Translations under genes and position numbers: made by a program
Origin: Chionis minor
Taxonomy: Eukaryota > Chordata > Aves > Charadriiformes > Chionididae
NCBI GenBank assembly: GCA_013398295.1
Contig: VZSF01006984.1
Span: 25,001 to 89,000 of the forward strand
Direction of reading: 5' to 3'
Length of the DNA: 64,000 nucleotides
The notes under the pieces: model-generated
Told to the model about the DNA's origin: nothing
Database searches by the model: none
The model's input: the letters and a program-made list of their open reading frames with translations, nothing else
Shown: in pieces, positions 1-14,900 of the stretch
Layout: the number at the start of each line of letters is the position of its first letter
Position numbering within the stretch: the stretch's first letter is position 1

Positions 1-200
1 GGTATAGCCTGGATAGATAAAACAGTTGGTGTTGAACAGGACATGATCTTGATTGTTCAACCTGTCATCCACATCAGTATACAGAAATTCATTATGTGCT
101 ACCCTTTATTATTATTCGGTCTATGGAAATGAAGTGCATGAGAGAGTATCCAAATGCCAAAAATTTTGAAAGAATAAAATATGGCATCTGTATATGTTAA

Positions 201-260
201 GTTTATCAACATATCTTCAAATGAAGGTTGGTTTATCAAAATGTCTTCTAATGAAGGTTA
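201..260 (+). repeat. Tandem duplication, two 30-bp units
   Basis: Two adjacent 30-bp units begin GTTTATCAACATATCTTC and GTTTATCAAAATGTCTTC and end ATGAAGGTTG and ATGAAGGTTA. They match at 26 of 30 positions. No function is apparent. Confidence 0.85.
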
Positions 261-3069
261 TTTGCTTATAAATACTACCTTTCCACCTGTTTAAACAAGT
301 TTCAAACTGATACAGCCTCATTAATATAAAAAAAAATTATTCCTGTATTTGCTAAAAGTGAAGAATGACACCCAAGATAAAAATTCAATATTTATAGATA
401 TTTTTTGTAGCTTTTGTTTTCAATATACATTTTTCAAATGTGTCTCAAAGTTTTAATGTACCATCTGTATCATTTCATGATATTGAATTAATATGATTTT
501 TTTATCCTACAAGAATACTTTTTTTTGTAGCCTACTGATATCCATTTATCCAGGTTTTGTGAAGCATATACATAGGGGTAACACTTTTCAATTTGTCAGT
601 CCTTTCACCAAAATGCTATCTAAAGTCTCAGCAACAAGTCAATACAAAATACAATTAAAATTTTATTAGCAACAGTCTCATTTTACTGCCTCATTATAAA
701 GCCAAGCTTATTATAAAATCAAGCTAATTATGAATAAAAATGCATGCCCTATAAATAAGCTTTTTCTAGTCTTACCCATTTTAGCTATTTCCAGTTGTTA
801 TGAGAGCATCAAAATAAAATCCAGCATACTATAAATTTGAGAAACATTTATAGTTTCCACTTATACAATATGTACATTAAAAATTGTAACATACCATATT
901 GTATTTTGCACTGTATTGTTTTACAGCATATGTAGATTTTTTAATTTATTTAGAATTTCATTCACATTCACTGACATCAAAACAAAAGATGTTCTATGGA
1001 ATAAATAAAAAAAAAATTAGGTGCTGACTTATTCTACAGGTAATATAAAAGTACGGAACTGAAAAAACGTTTAGGCCACCCATATACTAAATAATTCTAT
1101 AAAAACATGAGCATCTCAATATGCGCACAGACTTACATATATAATTGTGTATACATACACACACTGAAATGTTTTCTTATGTATATTTATTGACACACTC
1201 AGTTTTAAATCAGGAAGCCTCACAGTTTTTTTAAAATGTAGTTCAAGCTATTTGCTGATTTTGATGTGCCCTGTTTTAGTTTTCCTACCAGAAAAAGAAG
1301 GAAAACACTCTTAGATTTGATTTGGTATTTGACATCTAGATATAAAATACATTAATTAATTGCTAAATATAAGGAATGTTCAGTTTTTCATTAAATAGAT
1401 ACATTTAAGGATTTTTTTTTAATTAACACTTCAAAAATTTGAAGCTGTATGAAAATAGAGTCATCCAGGAAAACTCAATAAAACAGCAGATTTTGTCTTG
1501 CATGGCACAGCTTTCATGATTGTTTTGTGTCACATACTATAGAAAACATTTACCTGACTCCACAATTTAAGACATATTAGCAATTTCTTTGGGAGATTTT
1601 GACAACTGTGAATTGCCAGATCCTGCTTGGTTTAATAACTAATATGCACAGTTTTGACCAAGTTAGGCATAAGCGTTTACCTAAATTTAAGAGAAGAACC
1701 TAAGAACATAAGAAGCTATGAAAATACATTCTTATAACCATACACATGATTGCAGAATTAACTAGAATACTGATTTTAGTGCAGCATTGTAGCACATGTA
1801 GTATCATAGCTACACATGCAACATATGAAAATCTAGGTTACTGTAATATGGCTAGTATTGCTCTAAAGGATTGGTGTAGTAAAATCACGTAATGGTTTAA
1901 TTCAGCCACAAAATTAAGAAGAAAATATTCTGTATACAACAAGAAAGATTTTCTCAATAAGAAACTACTATTTTTCTCGTTTGACATCACAAAAGTTCAT
2001 GTGGTTCACCATTAACAGCTCTGGTTGTTTAAAAAAATTATCTGTCTAGTTAGAGGAAAGATAAAGAATGATTTCCTCCTCCATACCCATCCACTCCCAC
2101 CTCATCCAGAAGTGGTGGGAGTGTACTAAGTATGTACTTAGCCATACAAACAGCATACAAATTACTATACAGTTTGGAAAACAAATCTTGGATTTGCTGG
2201 ATTAATATGTTATCTATTTGTCTCCCTCCGAGAAAAATAAAAATACCTTTTTCTAAGTATCTGTTTTAGAAACAACAGTTTGTGTGTTTTAACTGACAAC
2301 TCTCTTAAATTGTTTTAGCATAGGAATATACCACCAACATCCTTTTAAATACAGCCCCTGTCAGGGTGAATATTTCACCTATTAACGTACAGAACATCTT
2401 TTTAAAATATCCATGTATTGAAGAACTGGACAACATGCACAATCTACTTTATACTGAGATGTCATAGAAAACATTATATTCCAATCAAAATTTAGTTTTA
2501 ACAGAACATAAATACATCTGTATGCATTTTGCTTAAAACACAAGTAAAATACTGTTCTTCCTGAAACAAATGGCAACATTTGCAATATTTTGAGACATTC
2601 AATCGTAACATTCTTATATTTGTGAAAACTTATTGAAAATGTTATTTTAAAATGGAGATAACTTATTTACTTATTTAGGGGTTTTTTTTCTTTTTTTNCA
2701 TATTAATCTTGCTAGCAAATTGTAACTCTCCATCTGCTTCCTGCATTCACTTAATTTTCCCTGGTTTATATACTGGAATATCAACTCTTTATGGCAAACA
2801 TCGGTTGTACTGTATACCAATACCGTATCTAACATATTAGGCCACAGACCTCTAGGTGCTAGTACAAATGAAATAATGCAAGTACAAAATATATGTATTA
2901 TTTTTTCTGTTAAAGCCTAAAATCCGTAAGGTCACTAAGTTACAAGATATAAAATGATACAACAAAATTATTGGTCTCAACTCCAGTTGTACAAACAGAT
3001 ATGGAAAAAGCAAAGATTATGTATTTGGTTTTGTTACATTCACCATCACCATTTTTTTAAGTACTTGAT

Positions 3070-3555
3070 TCCCTGTCCGTCAGGGAAATTGGACAGTGCT
3101 TTTACTTCCCTTTATAAGAGGTTCAGAAAGTGATTTTGATGCAGAAGTGAGAAACCTAACTACTACCCCAAATAAGTGCCCTGAGCTATCCAATAAGGAT
3201 ATCTTTGACTATGCAGGAACGTTAGGTTTCCCAGTTTGCGTGTATGCTCCCGGCTATATTGAAATTTGTGCCGCAAAAAGGAGAGAGAGTATCTAAAGCA
3301 ATTATGAACATAAGCTTAAAACATGTATGCAATTTTTTTTTCAAATACTATAGGAGGAAAAAAATGGAAGGAACTCAACCCTTATTTCATGCGAAATAGA
3401 TTTTATAAAAAAATAAAGATTGCAATTATGGCATTTGCTTACTCATAAAGCAAATTAATTACTTCCACAGGCATCACTCTCATCCTATTTGCATTAGCAT
3501 AAGCAAGTTCAAAATTGGGCTTGGCAAGTATAGTACTTCTCCCCTGAAAAGGAAT
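3070..3555 (+). promoter_or_regulatory. Candidate conserved patch with an open frame and an octamer site
   Basis: GC content rises visibly around 3075-3295 and includes CpGs (GTCCGTC, GAACGTTAGG, TTGCGTG, CTCCCGGC, TGCCGC) that are rare elsewhere in the intron. A 66-codon plus-strand frame runs over 3096-3296; it has mixed, protein-like composition but matches nothing I recognise. Farther on are TTAATTAC and the octamer ATTTGCAT (3487-3494). It could be conserved regulatory DNA, an exon of an antisense transcript, or an old repeat; the sequence alone does not decide. Confidence 0.25.
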
Positions 3556-5591
3556 CAAACTAAAACAAAAATAAAAGAAACAAAGTAATTCCACTGCTCA
3601 TGTTTTCACTAATACATTATGTCTGTAAAAGCCTTGACAAAGTTGTAACAGCCCAAGAAACTGTGGTGCTTAAGAAGGGCTCAAACTGGAGAGCAGTTTG
3701 TCATCCCCAGTTCCCAGCAAAGTCAGGAGAGATGTGATGAAGCTCTGCACTCTGAAACTCCTCTGCAAGAGGAGATTGCTTGGTACTTGAGCGATCTCAG
3801 CCATCATGTCCAGAAGACACAATTCAAATTGCTTTAACTTAGCATTAGTGGTTTATATTCACCCTTGCATGCTGCAAAATCCTAGACTTCTAAACTCTGT
3901 ATCAGCTAATTCCCTAATCCTTTTCCATTTATTGACAACCCACTTGCATAACCACATGCTGCATTCACCTATCACGTCAGCATCACCTAAAAGTCCTCTG
4001 ATTTACAAAATCGAAAGTCCTGGATCAGTTGTGGGAGCTGAAGAGCATCTGCTGTGGAACACCAGATGTTCAGTGATTATACTATGCCACTTCTCATCCC
4101 CTCCCTTATGCTGCATGGAGATAATCTGCACTGAGCAGCTCTAAGTGTATATAAACACAAGCGAAATATCTTCCTGGGAAGCAGAACCATGACCAAACCT
4201 GCGCTGCTACCTACACTAACACTTCATGTCCCATCTCCCCAGTCTTCATTCAAACTCATCTCATGCAAACACCTCCAACTACCTGTAGCAAGGTTCCTAA
4301 CCCTTTAACTTTTTTATTACTTTATTTCCTTGCCTTCCTTCTCTCTGATGACATGTTCTGGTTGTATTCTCATTTCTCATAGCCTTTGGAGGTTGGGGGA
4401 TGGTAACCACGTTATGGGCCACCCAGCTAATACGAAGTATTTACCTGGCAAACATAGTGGGAGGATGAAATGCATGCTGATTGGCTGCACAGCAAGAATT
4501 AGTACTTGATGTGGTTGGTGGTTGTTAATGCCAATAAGAGTAACCGTATGTAAGGAGGACAAAACCCATGGCTTTAAGTTTACAGCTTCACATGGTGGCG
4601 TGACAGAGGCCTGCACTAAATTAGACCAGAGAAGAAAATGTCTCACTGATTACACAAAATGGCATGAAAACTTGGAAGAAACAAACCCAACAATTTGACA
4701 GTAGAACTGTTTAATTGCATCATCCTCTGCTTATTCTACCTCATAGAACTGTTTCTGAAGAGATTGCACAAGGATTAATGAACCAAGGAGCTTTTTTATC
4801 ATTTATTCAGCTTTCCTTTTTCCTCTATTTCCACAAGTTTAATTATAACTCATGCCATGAATCTTCTGTAATAGTTGGGAGGTTTTTTCCTTCTATTAAA
4901 TCTTTCAACCACTTGTGTAACCTTATTTTATATTCTCTTAACAAACACCTTTACAAAACAACATTCCATCTAATCTAACAAATTCATCTTAATCTGGCAT
5001 AATTCTGCATTTTAGTCTCTCTAAAGCAAATCATTGTATTCCCTTAAAACTGTATTTAAATTACTATCTTCCATTTTACCTCTTTTTCTGTCTTCATTGT
5101 TCATCAATTACTTTAAACTCTTTAAAACTCCATCTGAGGTCTGGATTCCATACCTATGAAAATTTAATGTTATTTTAGCTGCTCATTTGACTAAAGGCTT
5201 GGAGTTGATGTGAGGGTATAATGAAAGCACAAATTCCTGTAGAGAGCAGTCAATGAAGAGTAAGAGCTATCTATTATTTCTCTGTGTGGCAGGCTAAACA
5301 CACTGCTACAGTAGGCTTATGTTGTTGTGAGTAGTCCCATGCTATCCATTCTCAAACTGATGCTGCAGTATGACAAAAATCTGGGAGAAAAATCAGGACC
5401 AATAAAAGATGTGACAGAAGTCTACTGGAATAAAGCAGAAAAACAACCAAGTACATTACAGGCAAGATGATGCCTGCATGCACCTAGAATTTACAGCCAC
5501 TCGCCATCATATCAGGCAGCTCTTGGAAAGTCCCTGGCTACATACTCAATGCCAATCATAAATTCAAGGCAGAACAAACTACCAAAAGGTC

Positions 5592-5941
5592 ATGAGTCAT
5601 TCTATGTGTACAGCAGGCAGAAATCGTAAGCTGGTCGGGACAGGTGCTTGTTCACATCAGACTCAGGCTCGGCCCCCACCAGTAGGCTTATACAACAAAT
5701 CTCTACTGTTTACACATACGTACCCCTCAAGGAAACTAGTGGAATTCCTCTCAGCAATTTCAACAGTTCTGGATTGGGTTCCAAATGTACATATGGTGAA
5801 ATACGAATTTATTTTTTCAGAAGTGTCGTGTACCAAATAAATTCCTGGTTGCTCAGTCCAAGAGCACACATTTTCTTTTTAGAGAAAATACTTAGAAGGA
5901 ATAGAGACATCTTTCTAATGGTCTGTTTGATATTTATTTAG
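5592..5941 (+). other. GC-richer patch, possible old repeat or LTR remnant
   Basis: A CpG-bearing patch (GGTCGGGACAGG, GGCTCGGCCCCC, ATACGTACCCC, GTGTCGTG) in otherwise CpG-poor intron. Overlapping open frames of 82 and 97 codons exist on the plus strand and 68 on the minus, none recognisable. The layout (GC-rich part, then AATAAA at about 5836-5841) is loosely LTR-like, but no matching partner, TG/CA termini or target duplication was identified. Confidence 0.25.
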
Positions 5942-8900
5942 AAAATAAGCAAATATCCATAAAAACAGAAGCAGTTCTTTGTAAATTTAGCTAGGTCTTA
6001 AGGTAAATAATGTAAATAAGCCTACATCATAAATTAGTCTTCCCCGATTATGTTTAAATTCTGCAAATGTCATTCTAATTCAAATTCTCTCTTCCTGTAG
6101 AAGGATATCTAGAACTGAAATATTCTGTGAACAAGTGCAATTGGATTATAGGAAGAGATTAGCTGCTACATTGTTCCTCAACATAATGCACATCTTTTCC
6201 TTTCTAGTCACGTCTCTGTTCCTGAGATTTTCTTTTCATCACAAGCAGCACATATGCTTGTAGTATTTCCTTCATAAATTTTACCTGCAATTATTGCAAG
6301 AAGAATGCCTTTTGGTATTTCTCTATGTTGCTATTTTGTGGTATTTCTGTCCTCATAACTACTGTTTCTTTCAAATCAATTCAAAGTTAAACCCATTGAA
6401 AAAAAAACAAACAGTAGTGCAAGTAAGAGGTCTTCCTCAAGTTAAAATAATACTAGATTATTACAAATATAATAAATTGACAGTGAAAACAGATACTCTA
6501 AAACATTTATTTCTATTTGTCAGTACACTGCAGCAGGAGTTTGGGCCAATTCTCACTCTACTGTTTATCACAAGTGTGTATTTTATTCCAGTTCTCACAC
6601 CTCCTCTTAGCTGAAGCTGCATTTCTCAAGGACATTATTTCATTTTAGTCCTAAAAACTATCATGCAATAATAACCTAACTTCAATTTAAATCTTCAGAA
6701 TAATTTACATCTGAAATCATGAGGCTTAAAAGTTGGAACCAAGCTCGGGAAAGATTTACTACAGGAAAGAATATTAAAGGTTTTTGGTTGGGGTTTTTTT
6801 GGCACAAATTGCTCCTTTGGCTGAAATCTAGACCATTTTTCAATTAGTATTTTATATTAAATCTTGACTCCTTGGGGGATTGAAAAAAGTACCTCTCACT
6901 TTTTTTAGTTACTACCTAATTATGTTTCTATCCACTTTAAAGTATGAACATTAAGATTTTTTTTCATTATTTTAACTAAAGATGTAATTTGGAATGCAAA
7001 ATTCTCACAGCAAGGAATTAGCAAATCATGTTTAAACAAACAAAAAAATTCTCTGGTCTCTGCTTTAGTTGCCATTCTGTCACCAGTGTGCATAGGCTCT
7101 AACTCAGAAAGGTTTCTGTCAAAAGGAGTTTTTATTAAATATGTGCAAATGTAAGTTGTGTATGGAGAGAGAATAATTATTAAAACAGTGTTGGTTATAC
7201 AGGCATGGACTCTATGAGATTATCTAGTTCTGAACAAAGTACTATTAAAAATTTAAACACAAAGAAGTCTATGAGTAGTTTCACGAGTATCCCTCATAAA
7301 AACATGTTTCAAAAGTGTGGGAATGGAAGAAACTAAATATTCTACAAATTCTCTATGATGCGTAGTTTCAATAATATAGAGAAGAAACTTAACTTTTCTA
7401 ATGTTTTTCTGTGTGGCATAAAAACAACATTCCATTTTTTATGCATTAATGTTTCATGAGTTTCAAATTACATTTGCAGAGAACTGTAATGTATTTTGAG
7501 TAGCTTCATTTATACTTTTCACTTTTATAAATAATTAAAAAAAATGAACTGGTTTCATGCGGAATTATACAAGAGCAAAAAATTACAGATTTTCACTCAA
7601 TTGCAGAGTATGTAGTATACACAGAAAATTAGACCTCTGTTTTGACTGCACCATTGTTCAGATGAAACTTCTTTTAAGAAGACAGAACGCAGGAACACTG
7701 ACTACTGTGGCCAGTAAAGTCTGAATGAAACTTTCAGCGGCAGTAGAATGTTAACCCTACCCTCTTGTTAAATTCAAAATAGTTCCCTCTCCCGCTGTTT
7801 GAAATCGCCCTTTTTCCCTTTCCCCATCTAATTTGTTGCATGGTGTTCTATGTCGCATGGTGTTCTGCCAACATTCCAGCATCAAGGATGGGTTTCACAA
7901 AAGCACGACTATTTACAGTACTATTGAGTATAGTAATCTGGGATGCTTCTGACTGAAAGGCACCATATAATTATAATGTAATTTCATTATTGGAATTGAT
8001 GAAAAGACACTTCACAATACAAAATAATCTACAAAAATTAGATAATGTACATTATTTTAAAAACAAGTACGCCTCACTGATGCTATCAAGAATGCTCACA
8101 TTGTTTTGCATTGATAGGATCTAACCTATAAACTCATAAAACCCACTGCAGTTTCCAAAGTGAACTGATCTTCCTGATAGAAATTGGGGCAAAGGTGGTG
8201 TATTCCTTTTTATGCTTTCCCAGTCACGAAAACTATAGAGGTTACTTTGGCTCCTAGTGGCTATTAACTTATTGTCCAAAGAAGCATTGCACTGGTTGCT
8301 TTCCTCAAAAATCTTCAGACAAACGAAGATAAGATAAATGACTAGGACATTTCTGCACTTCTCAAGAGAATCCTTAAAAGGCTTCATCCATTACCTTTCC
8401 ATGTACTTCCCAGTAGCAGATCAGCTATAAACTTCTTCTGAATGGTATGCTATATTTTAACTAGAAATCTTATACTTGATGAAAGTAATTACTGGGAGAA
8501 ATTCTATGGCTGAAACATACAGGAGATCTGGTCAGATGTTAATAGCAAATTGTGGATGGCTTATAAGCACAGACACTTAGGAACCCATTTTCCATTGACT
8601 TCAAGACGGCTGAAGTTTCCATTTTTTATTTTTAAGTCCATGGACCTTTAAGTCCAAGAGAAGCCTAAGAGCGTTCTTAAATGTGCCTTTGACTGAAGTA
8701 AATTTTTTTAAGATTAATATGCAGTGTTAAAATTACAGAACTTCACAGTATCCAATTTTCAGTATAAACTTTGATAAATGTGTCTAAAATACACAATGAT
8801 GTGCTTCAAAAAGAAATCAATGTAGAAAATGATACAGTGTGGTTATGTCACTTAATTAAATTCAGACGAAAGGATAGCCAATAGAAAAGTGCAAAGGGAC

Positions 8901-11760
8901 TTGCCATTACTGTGTCAATGATACTTTTCGTTGAAGCTGACTAGAACTTGAAAGCGCTGAAAAGCTTAAAACAGGACATTAGATATACCTTGAGATATTA
9001 ATCTTCTGACATTGCAGGCCAGATTACAGCATTATTTTAACAGCATACTAAACATACATACATAGTAAACATACTAAACATCCAAATTAATTTATGATTT
9101 AAATCAAAATCTCATTTCAGCATATCAGGTAAGAATGCTCAAAATCAATCTCTGAAACCTACATTTTAAAACGAAGATATCTATCCATAGGACTGATAGG
9201 ACTAAAGGATGCTAGCACTTCTAATTTGTTTTCAGATTATCTTTGACAAAGTTGATTTCTACAAGATATGAAGCACATGTATTAAGCATTCATTTGGCAA
9301 TTCAGAACAACATTTAAATTCTCAGCTCTATGTCATCTGCAGGAGGTCTCTCTTTTCAAAGCTGTGGAAATAAGGTGATTCGGCAGAACCATTTAAATTC
9401 TATGGTATGGAAAAGAAGGATTTGTAAGGACCATAAAAAAAAAAGGTCACTTTCCTTCTTGCTCTTGAGATCTTTTTGTAGGTGGTCAAAAGAAAAAGAG
9501 TTTGATGATCAGCAATAGGAACTTTATGGTTACTTATATCAAGAGACTTGTTATTTCCAAGGAAGGAGGGTAAAGCGTTCAGAAGATACGACATCTGTTA
9601 GTCCCTTTCTTAATAAACACTGTCAATTTGCATATTTTAATATTTCTGCACTCACAAATATCCACCAATTTTGCTATCACAGGTATCGTATTCTGATCAT
9701 TTGAAAGTTGAATTTTTAAGTGAGAGGCTGCGGGAATGAAAAAATGGTAGAGACTGAAAGAAGGAAGTAAAATAAAGTGCAAGAAACTTTTACCTAGAAT
9801 CTGAGACATCTTGCTATTCTGAAACGAGAAACGAGGCAGACTCCAAGAATATAAAAAACAGTACAGAAACAATACAGTAAAGATCAAAAAAGTATGTAAA
9901 TTAACATAAAAATATAAAATTTCTATTTCAAAAGAACTATGACAATATAAATCACCCTTCAACATTTACTAACAGTTGTCACATAGAACTACAGAAATTT
10001 TTTTAGTCATTTTCTGTGTTAGATATGGTGATAAATTCTGCTAAACACACTTTGGTTTTGACTGATGGCTGATAGTAAACATTTAGATTTTAATCACTTC
10101 AGTTCATCGCAGCAACTAAAAGATTTTAGAAGCATGCACCTGTCGTTTCTTCTGATCCTTGCATGGACTTTGTACATATAGGTATAAAAAAATATTGCTA
10201 AGATTTATCAGTAGGTGTAAGTATCTATGTATATGAAAGTATATAGCCATTCATCAGTAGTTTCTCTAATAGCAATTAAAAAACCCTACACTTTCATTAT
10301 TTTTTATTTCTTAACATTGAAGAGTTCCACCAACTAAATTTTAACTGATCACAACAATTATTTCTTTGAGAGAGAGGACACCTGTAGGAATTTACTAAGT
10401 AAGGCTGTTTCAGTAGTAACTGCTTAAAAGTTGTGAAATGGAATCCCATATACTAGGAAGACAGTCTCTGTGATTAAAAAATATAGCCTAAGATGGAATG
10501 GATGGAGGAGGAAGAGGAGGATAATTAGTAGGGAGCAGAGAGAGAAGTGAATATAATCCAGCTGCAATACACCCCACCACCATTGCTGGAAAAGCATGGG
10601 GCAAAGGTAAAGGTTCAGGCAGTCAATGCTGTTAAAACACCAAACAAGAGTTTGGTATGACTGATCCACCTCAATCTCATCACTATTTTACTGGACACCA
10701 TATTAGATTTACTTGTTGTTTAGAAAGCATTTTATCAAGCATTTCAATTTCTATGCTGCACAATAAAAACCCTATATAATTACACTTGTACATCCTTCAG
10801 CATTTATCTAATTCACTTTTTCTTTACTATAATCAAATAATATCAGTATTTTTTTAACCATTACCTACAGAGAGTATTAGTATCTCTAAGACAGTATCTG
10901 TAATATGGTAGGTATAAATTTAGACATAGACGAGACTCATGAAACAATCCACACTTCTATTGATGCACACTGGTGGGTGGAAGGACTTGATCTCTCAGTA
11001 CACAAAGTGGCTCACTGACATGGAAGACTATTACTGGTATTGTGTTTGACATCTAGAACTGGATTTTCAATTAAGCAGGACTTTTGTTACAAAATAAATG
11101 AACTTATGGACAGAAGGATACAGCTAATAATGGAAAAAATGTACCTTCCTTTCCAGAATACCTCAGGACTCTAGAAATATTTTCTATGAAAGAGGAAATT
11201 AATGATAGTTTTAAAAAATGCATAAAGTCACACTCTTAGATGTTTATTTAGTCATCTTAATCCAAAAATCACGCTTGCATGTTCAGCAAACCCAATAGCC
11301 AAGCCATTTATTTAGAGGACTTAAAAAAATCCTAAATTCAATTACTCATTTAAGAGACTCCTAGTGACGATATTCTTTGCCGATTTTGAATTACAACTGC
11401 ATGTCCATGTCCTTTTTCTTTAATGCCTCCTTAATAATCTTGCAATGAAGACTTTGTGAATCACTGATCAGGGATATAATTAATCTGTGTAAAAACTTAC
11501 TACTCCTCCTCAAAGTTAATTATGTAAACTATTGTAATGTGAAAAAGAGGAGCAGAAGGTACAATGTCAGGTCTAGGCACTAAACTGTAATGACAAAATG
11601 TTTTTCTGAGAGCAATATAAATACAAATTTTCTCATGAGTTCTTTACTTGATTTAGCAAATATCAGTTTTTCTTCAGATATAATATGATGATAGAGCCAT
11701 ACAGTGCTAAAAGGAGGAAGATTTTAAACACTCACAACATCTATCTGGGCACACCATTTT

Positions 11761-11855
11761 AAAAAAAAGAAACAAGAAACAAAAGACCACACCTCCCCCC
11801 CCAAAAAAAAAACCAAAAAAACCAAAAACCCAACCACAAAAAACCCAAGAAAAGG
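11761..11855 (+). repeat. A/C-rich low-complexity tract
   Basis: About 95 bases are almost purely A and C, including a run of eight C and a run of ten A, with many AACC and AAACCC words. On the NOVA1 sense strand it is T/G-rich. The 60-96 residue open frames over it (for example the F/L/G/W-rich one at 11759-11941) only reflect this composition. Tracts of this kind are frequent in bird introns. Confidence 0.85.
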
Positions 11856-11940
11856 AAATTCCCACTGGTGTAAGATTTGATGCAAAAGTTTAGGGAAATG
11901 TAAATACATGAAGTAAATCCCAAACCACTTGAAGATATCA

Positions 11941-11972
11941 CTACTATATATACTTTTATATATATATGTACA
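11941..11972 (+). repeat. AT microsatellite-like stretch
   Basis: Imperfect TATATA repeats (CTACTATATATAC, then TTTTATATATATATGTACAC). Confidence 0.65.
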
Positions 11973-14900
11973 CACTTCTGTACTATACCTATATACTTCT
12001 ATATGTGACTCCATAATACTTGATTACTTTTAAGAAGAAACAGTCCTATTGCATTTAGTATCTAGCCAACAGCTCCGGCTCAGTTAGAGAGTACAGACCT
12101 ACTCATTCAGTAGTGCCTCTTTAAATAATTCGTTCGGAATTCAGCTGATTCAAAAAGCAATAAGGAAAAACAAAAGCAAATGAGTCCATATGAAAGACAT
12201 GCACATATTCCTACTCTATACAGACACAATGCATGGAGCTATCCCTTAACCCCAAGCCCATCGTGTCTTAGAACCTCACAGCTGCAATCATGTCAGACAT
12301 AAGTGTGCTTATGCACAAAACTAAATGAAAGCTTTCCACATTACAAGATCACAGAATAAAAAACTCCACGCCATTACAGATTTATTTCAAGAGATTCTCC
12401 AGCCTTCTTTGAAACCAAATTTCTGCTCTTAACAATATTCAGTTAAATAATATATCTTTTAATTGAGAGGTATCATTTATATTCAGTCTATATTTAGTTA
12501 AAGAAAAGACAGAAAGGGCATTTTTAAAGGGCATTTTTAGGGCATCTTGACCTAAGCTGGCACCAGTTTTGCATGTGCTCTTTACTCGCAAATCACAAAA
12601 TTCTAAGGTAAAATGAAAGACAAAGCTTATAATATCATCAGCCTATACGCATCAATTAAACATGGTGGAATGATAAATCACTTGCTACATTTATAACTAA
12701 TGAATGTGGCAAACAGCAACCAATAAAGATGACAGAAGATGAATGTATGGTGTCTAAATGAACACCTTTGTGTTTTCATGGCCATAAAATAAAATAGCAA
12801 TAAACTTTAACATCCCCTTCTACATTATTTGTAATTAAAATCCTGGGGCAATTATTCTGTTCTCCATTATTCTCAGCAAAAGAAGGAGGGGGAGATACAT
12901 GTGAATTAAAATCCTTGTGGTAACCCCATTAATGTCTCAGCTAAGTGAAAATAAGAGCATATTTATTCATGTTCTGGCCTACAGATTGTTCTGCGTAGCT
13001 TCATGGTGTTTTTTATGCAAAAGGCCTCTGGTCTACCTAGATGAACAATCTAGATTAGTGGCATCAAGGGCTATGGCTACTTTGCATCCCTGGCTTTGCA
13101 AAAGACGACCAGCAGCAGAGGCTCAGTTCTTTCTGTCTTGACTGTTGCTTAACTATTGAAAAAGAATTTTGTATAGCAATAATTATTCAGTGAAATTCTC
13201 AGGGAGGTTCTCTCATAGACATCATCTGAGAATTGTTTTCAAAGAGAAAGGAAGTAAAGGACAGTTAAAACATTTAAATAGCCTTATCTCTCTAGATCAT
13301 AAAAAATAGTAATTACTACAAACATTTATCAGAAAAAGGATGCAGTTTCACTAATGGGTGGATGTCTTCAAACTTAGTAAGTGCTACTACAGGACTCCAT
13401 AGCTTCTTAATGCTAGTAGAGTCTTCTGACAAGCCAGCTCAAAACCTTCCCCTCAGAGCCTGACATTAAGTCTCTGAGAAGGATCAGGGAACAGAACAAG
13501 GTAATATGGAGCTGCTGGCCGTGGGAAATATATCAATAACTACAACTAAGTTAAGTGGCTGGCTTAGAATTTAACATTCATGTGTATGTTTAATTTACAC
13601 ATATATCTATTTTCTGGTTTACCCTTTGGTAAACTTGTAGTTATACATTTTTAACCAAGAGAGCCACAAGGGAATAGTAACTACTGCTGCAAGAGAAAGA
13701 GAAAAAGAACACTGGAATAAGTAGAGGCGATGACAGAAATTAGCAATTCTTCAAGTAAACAAAAACCAAAAGATTGATAGGTGTTAACACAGGCCAGTTA
13801 TGAAAGTCAACCTAGCTTAGCAAAAAAAGCTGTAATTACAAGAGACAATTGAAGGTACAATTGCATCCTCCTTGTTAAATGTGAAGATCCTGGATTTAGA
13901 TCATACCAAATTTAGCTCAGTGGGGAAAATTGCATATATTGATTATTAAACCACATATTTGCGAACCATATTGTCTCCATACATCTGTACTCTCCTTCAA
14001 TGGAATCTGTGGAGCCAAATTTCATTAAGGAAAACTATAAATAAGCAACAACAACAAATAAATTAGCAAGTTTTAATTAAGCATTACAAAAGCTAGGCAC
14101 GGGAACTACTTGAATACAGATAACTTGCACATATTAATAATTTTGGCTAGATAATCACCTGATATAAATGTTCACATGGGAAAAAAATAAAAGACTCCTT
14201 ATGCAACCTAAGGCTCTGGGGCACAAATATTATATGTGGCTGTACTTACATGACAGATGACATGTTTTTAAACCTATATTACATATGTGAAATACTGTGT
14301 ATGTGTTAACTTGGAAAATACTTTTCCAAGAATAAATTTGGAGTCAGCATCCTCATAAATTGGAATTACATCTCTATTTTTAAGGATATACTGAAAAAGC
14401 ATTTGTATCTAACTCTTGTCCTGATTTCATTTCCTGTGCACACTATATACATATTCTTCAGCTTCCACTGATTACAATTTATTTTTATTTTGAGAGAAAA
14501 GATACTGACAAATACAAAAATAAAAACAAAAAATGAAAGAGCTTTCTCAAACTGAGATAAAGGTGAGGAAAATAAAAATATTTACTAACCATTTTACATG
14601 TCATAATATATTTGTCCCTTTTTAAATTGAAGAAATGTTCACTGTGAACCTTGTTATAGTAAAGACTCTTTTTAGACAGAGCTTAGTAAATGCATTATAA
14701 ATTATAATCTTAGAAAGTTTACATAAAACTGCACACAATCTGAATTACAGTTTTTATTAATGTTATGCAAGATCACTGCTAACAATGAGTTTTATTTTAC
14801 TATTTCAACAGTAAAAAATAAGTTATATTTCAAATAAAAGTATTCTTTATTGATTTTGAAATGAAAAAATGCTTTTGGTGATGTTAAAAAGGCTAATTTT

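Noticed and set aside
3806..4144. 112-codon plus-strand open frame
   Set aside because: No domain or composition signature; H/L/S-rich and no promoter or splice context seen.
9579..9965. 128-codon minus-strand open frame
   Set aside because: F/L/S/I-rich translation of AT-rich intron with no domain, conserved motif or splice context; consistent with a chance frame.
11724..12014. 96-codon minus-strand frame with a hydrophobic F/L/G/W run
   Set aside because: The run is the translation of the A/C-rich low-complexity tract.
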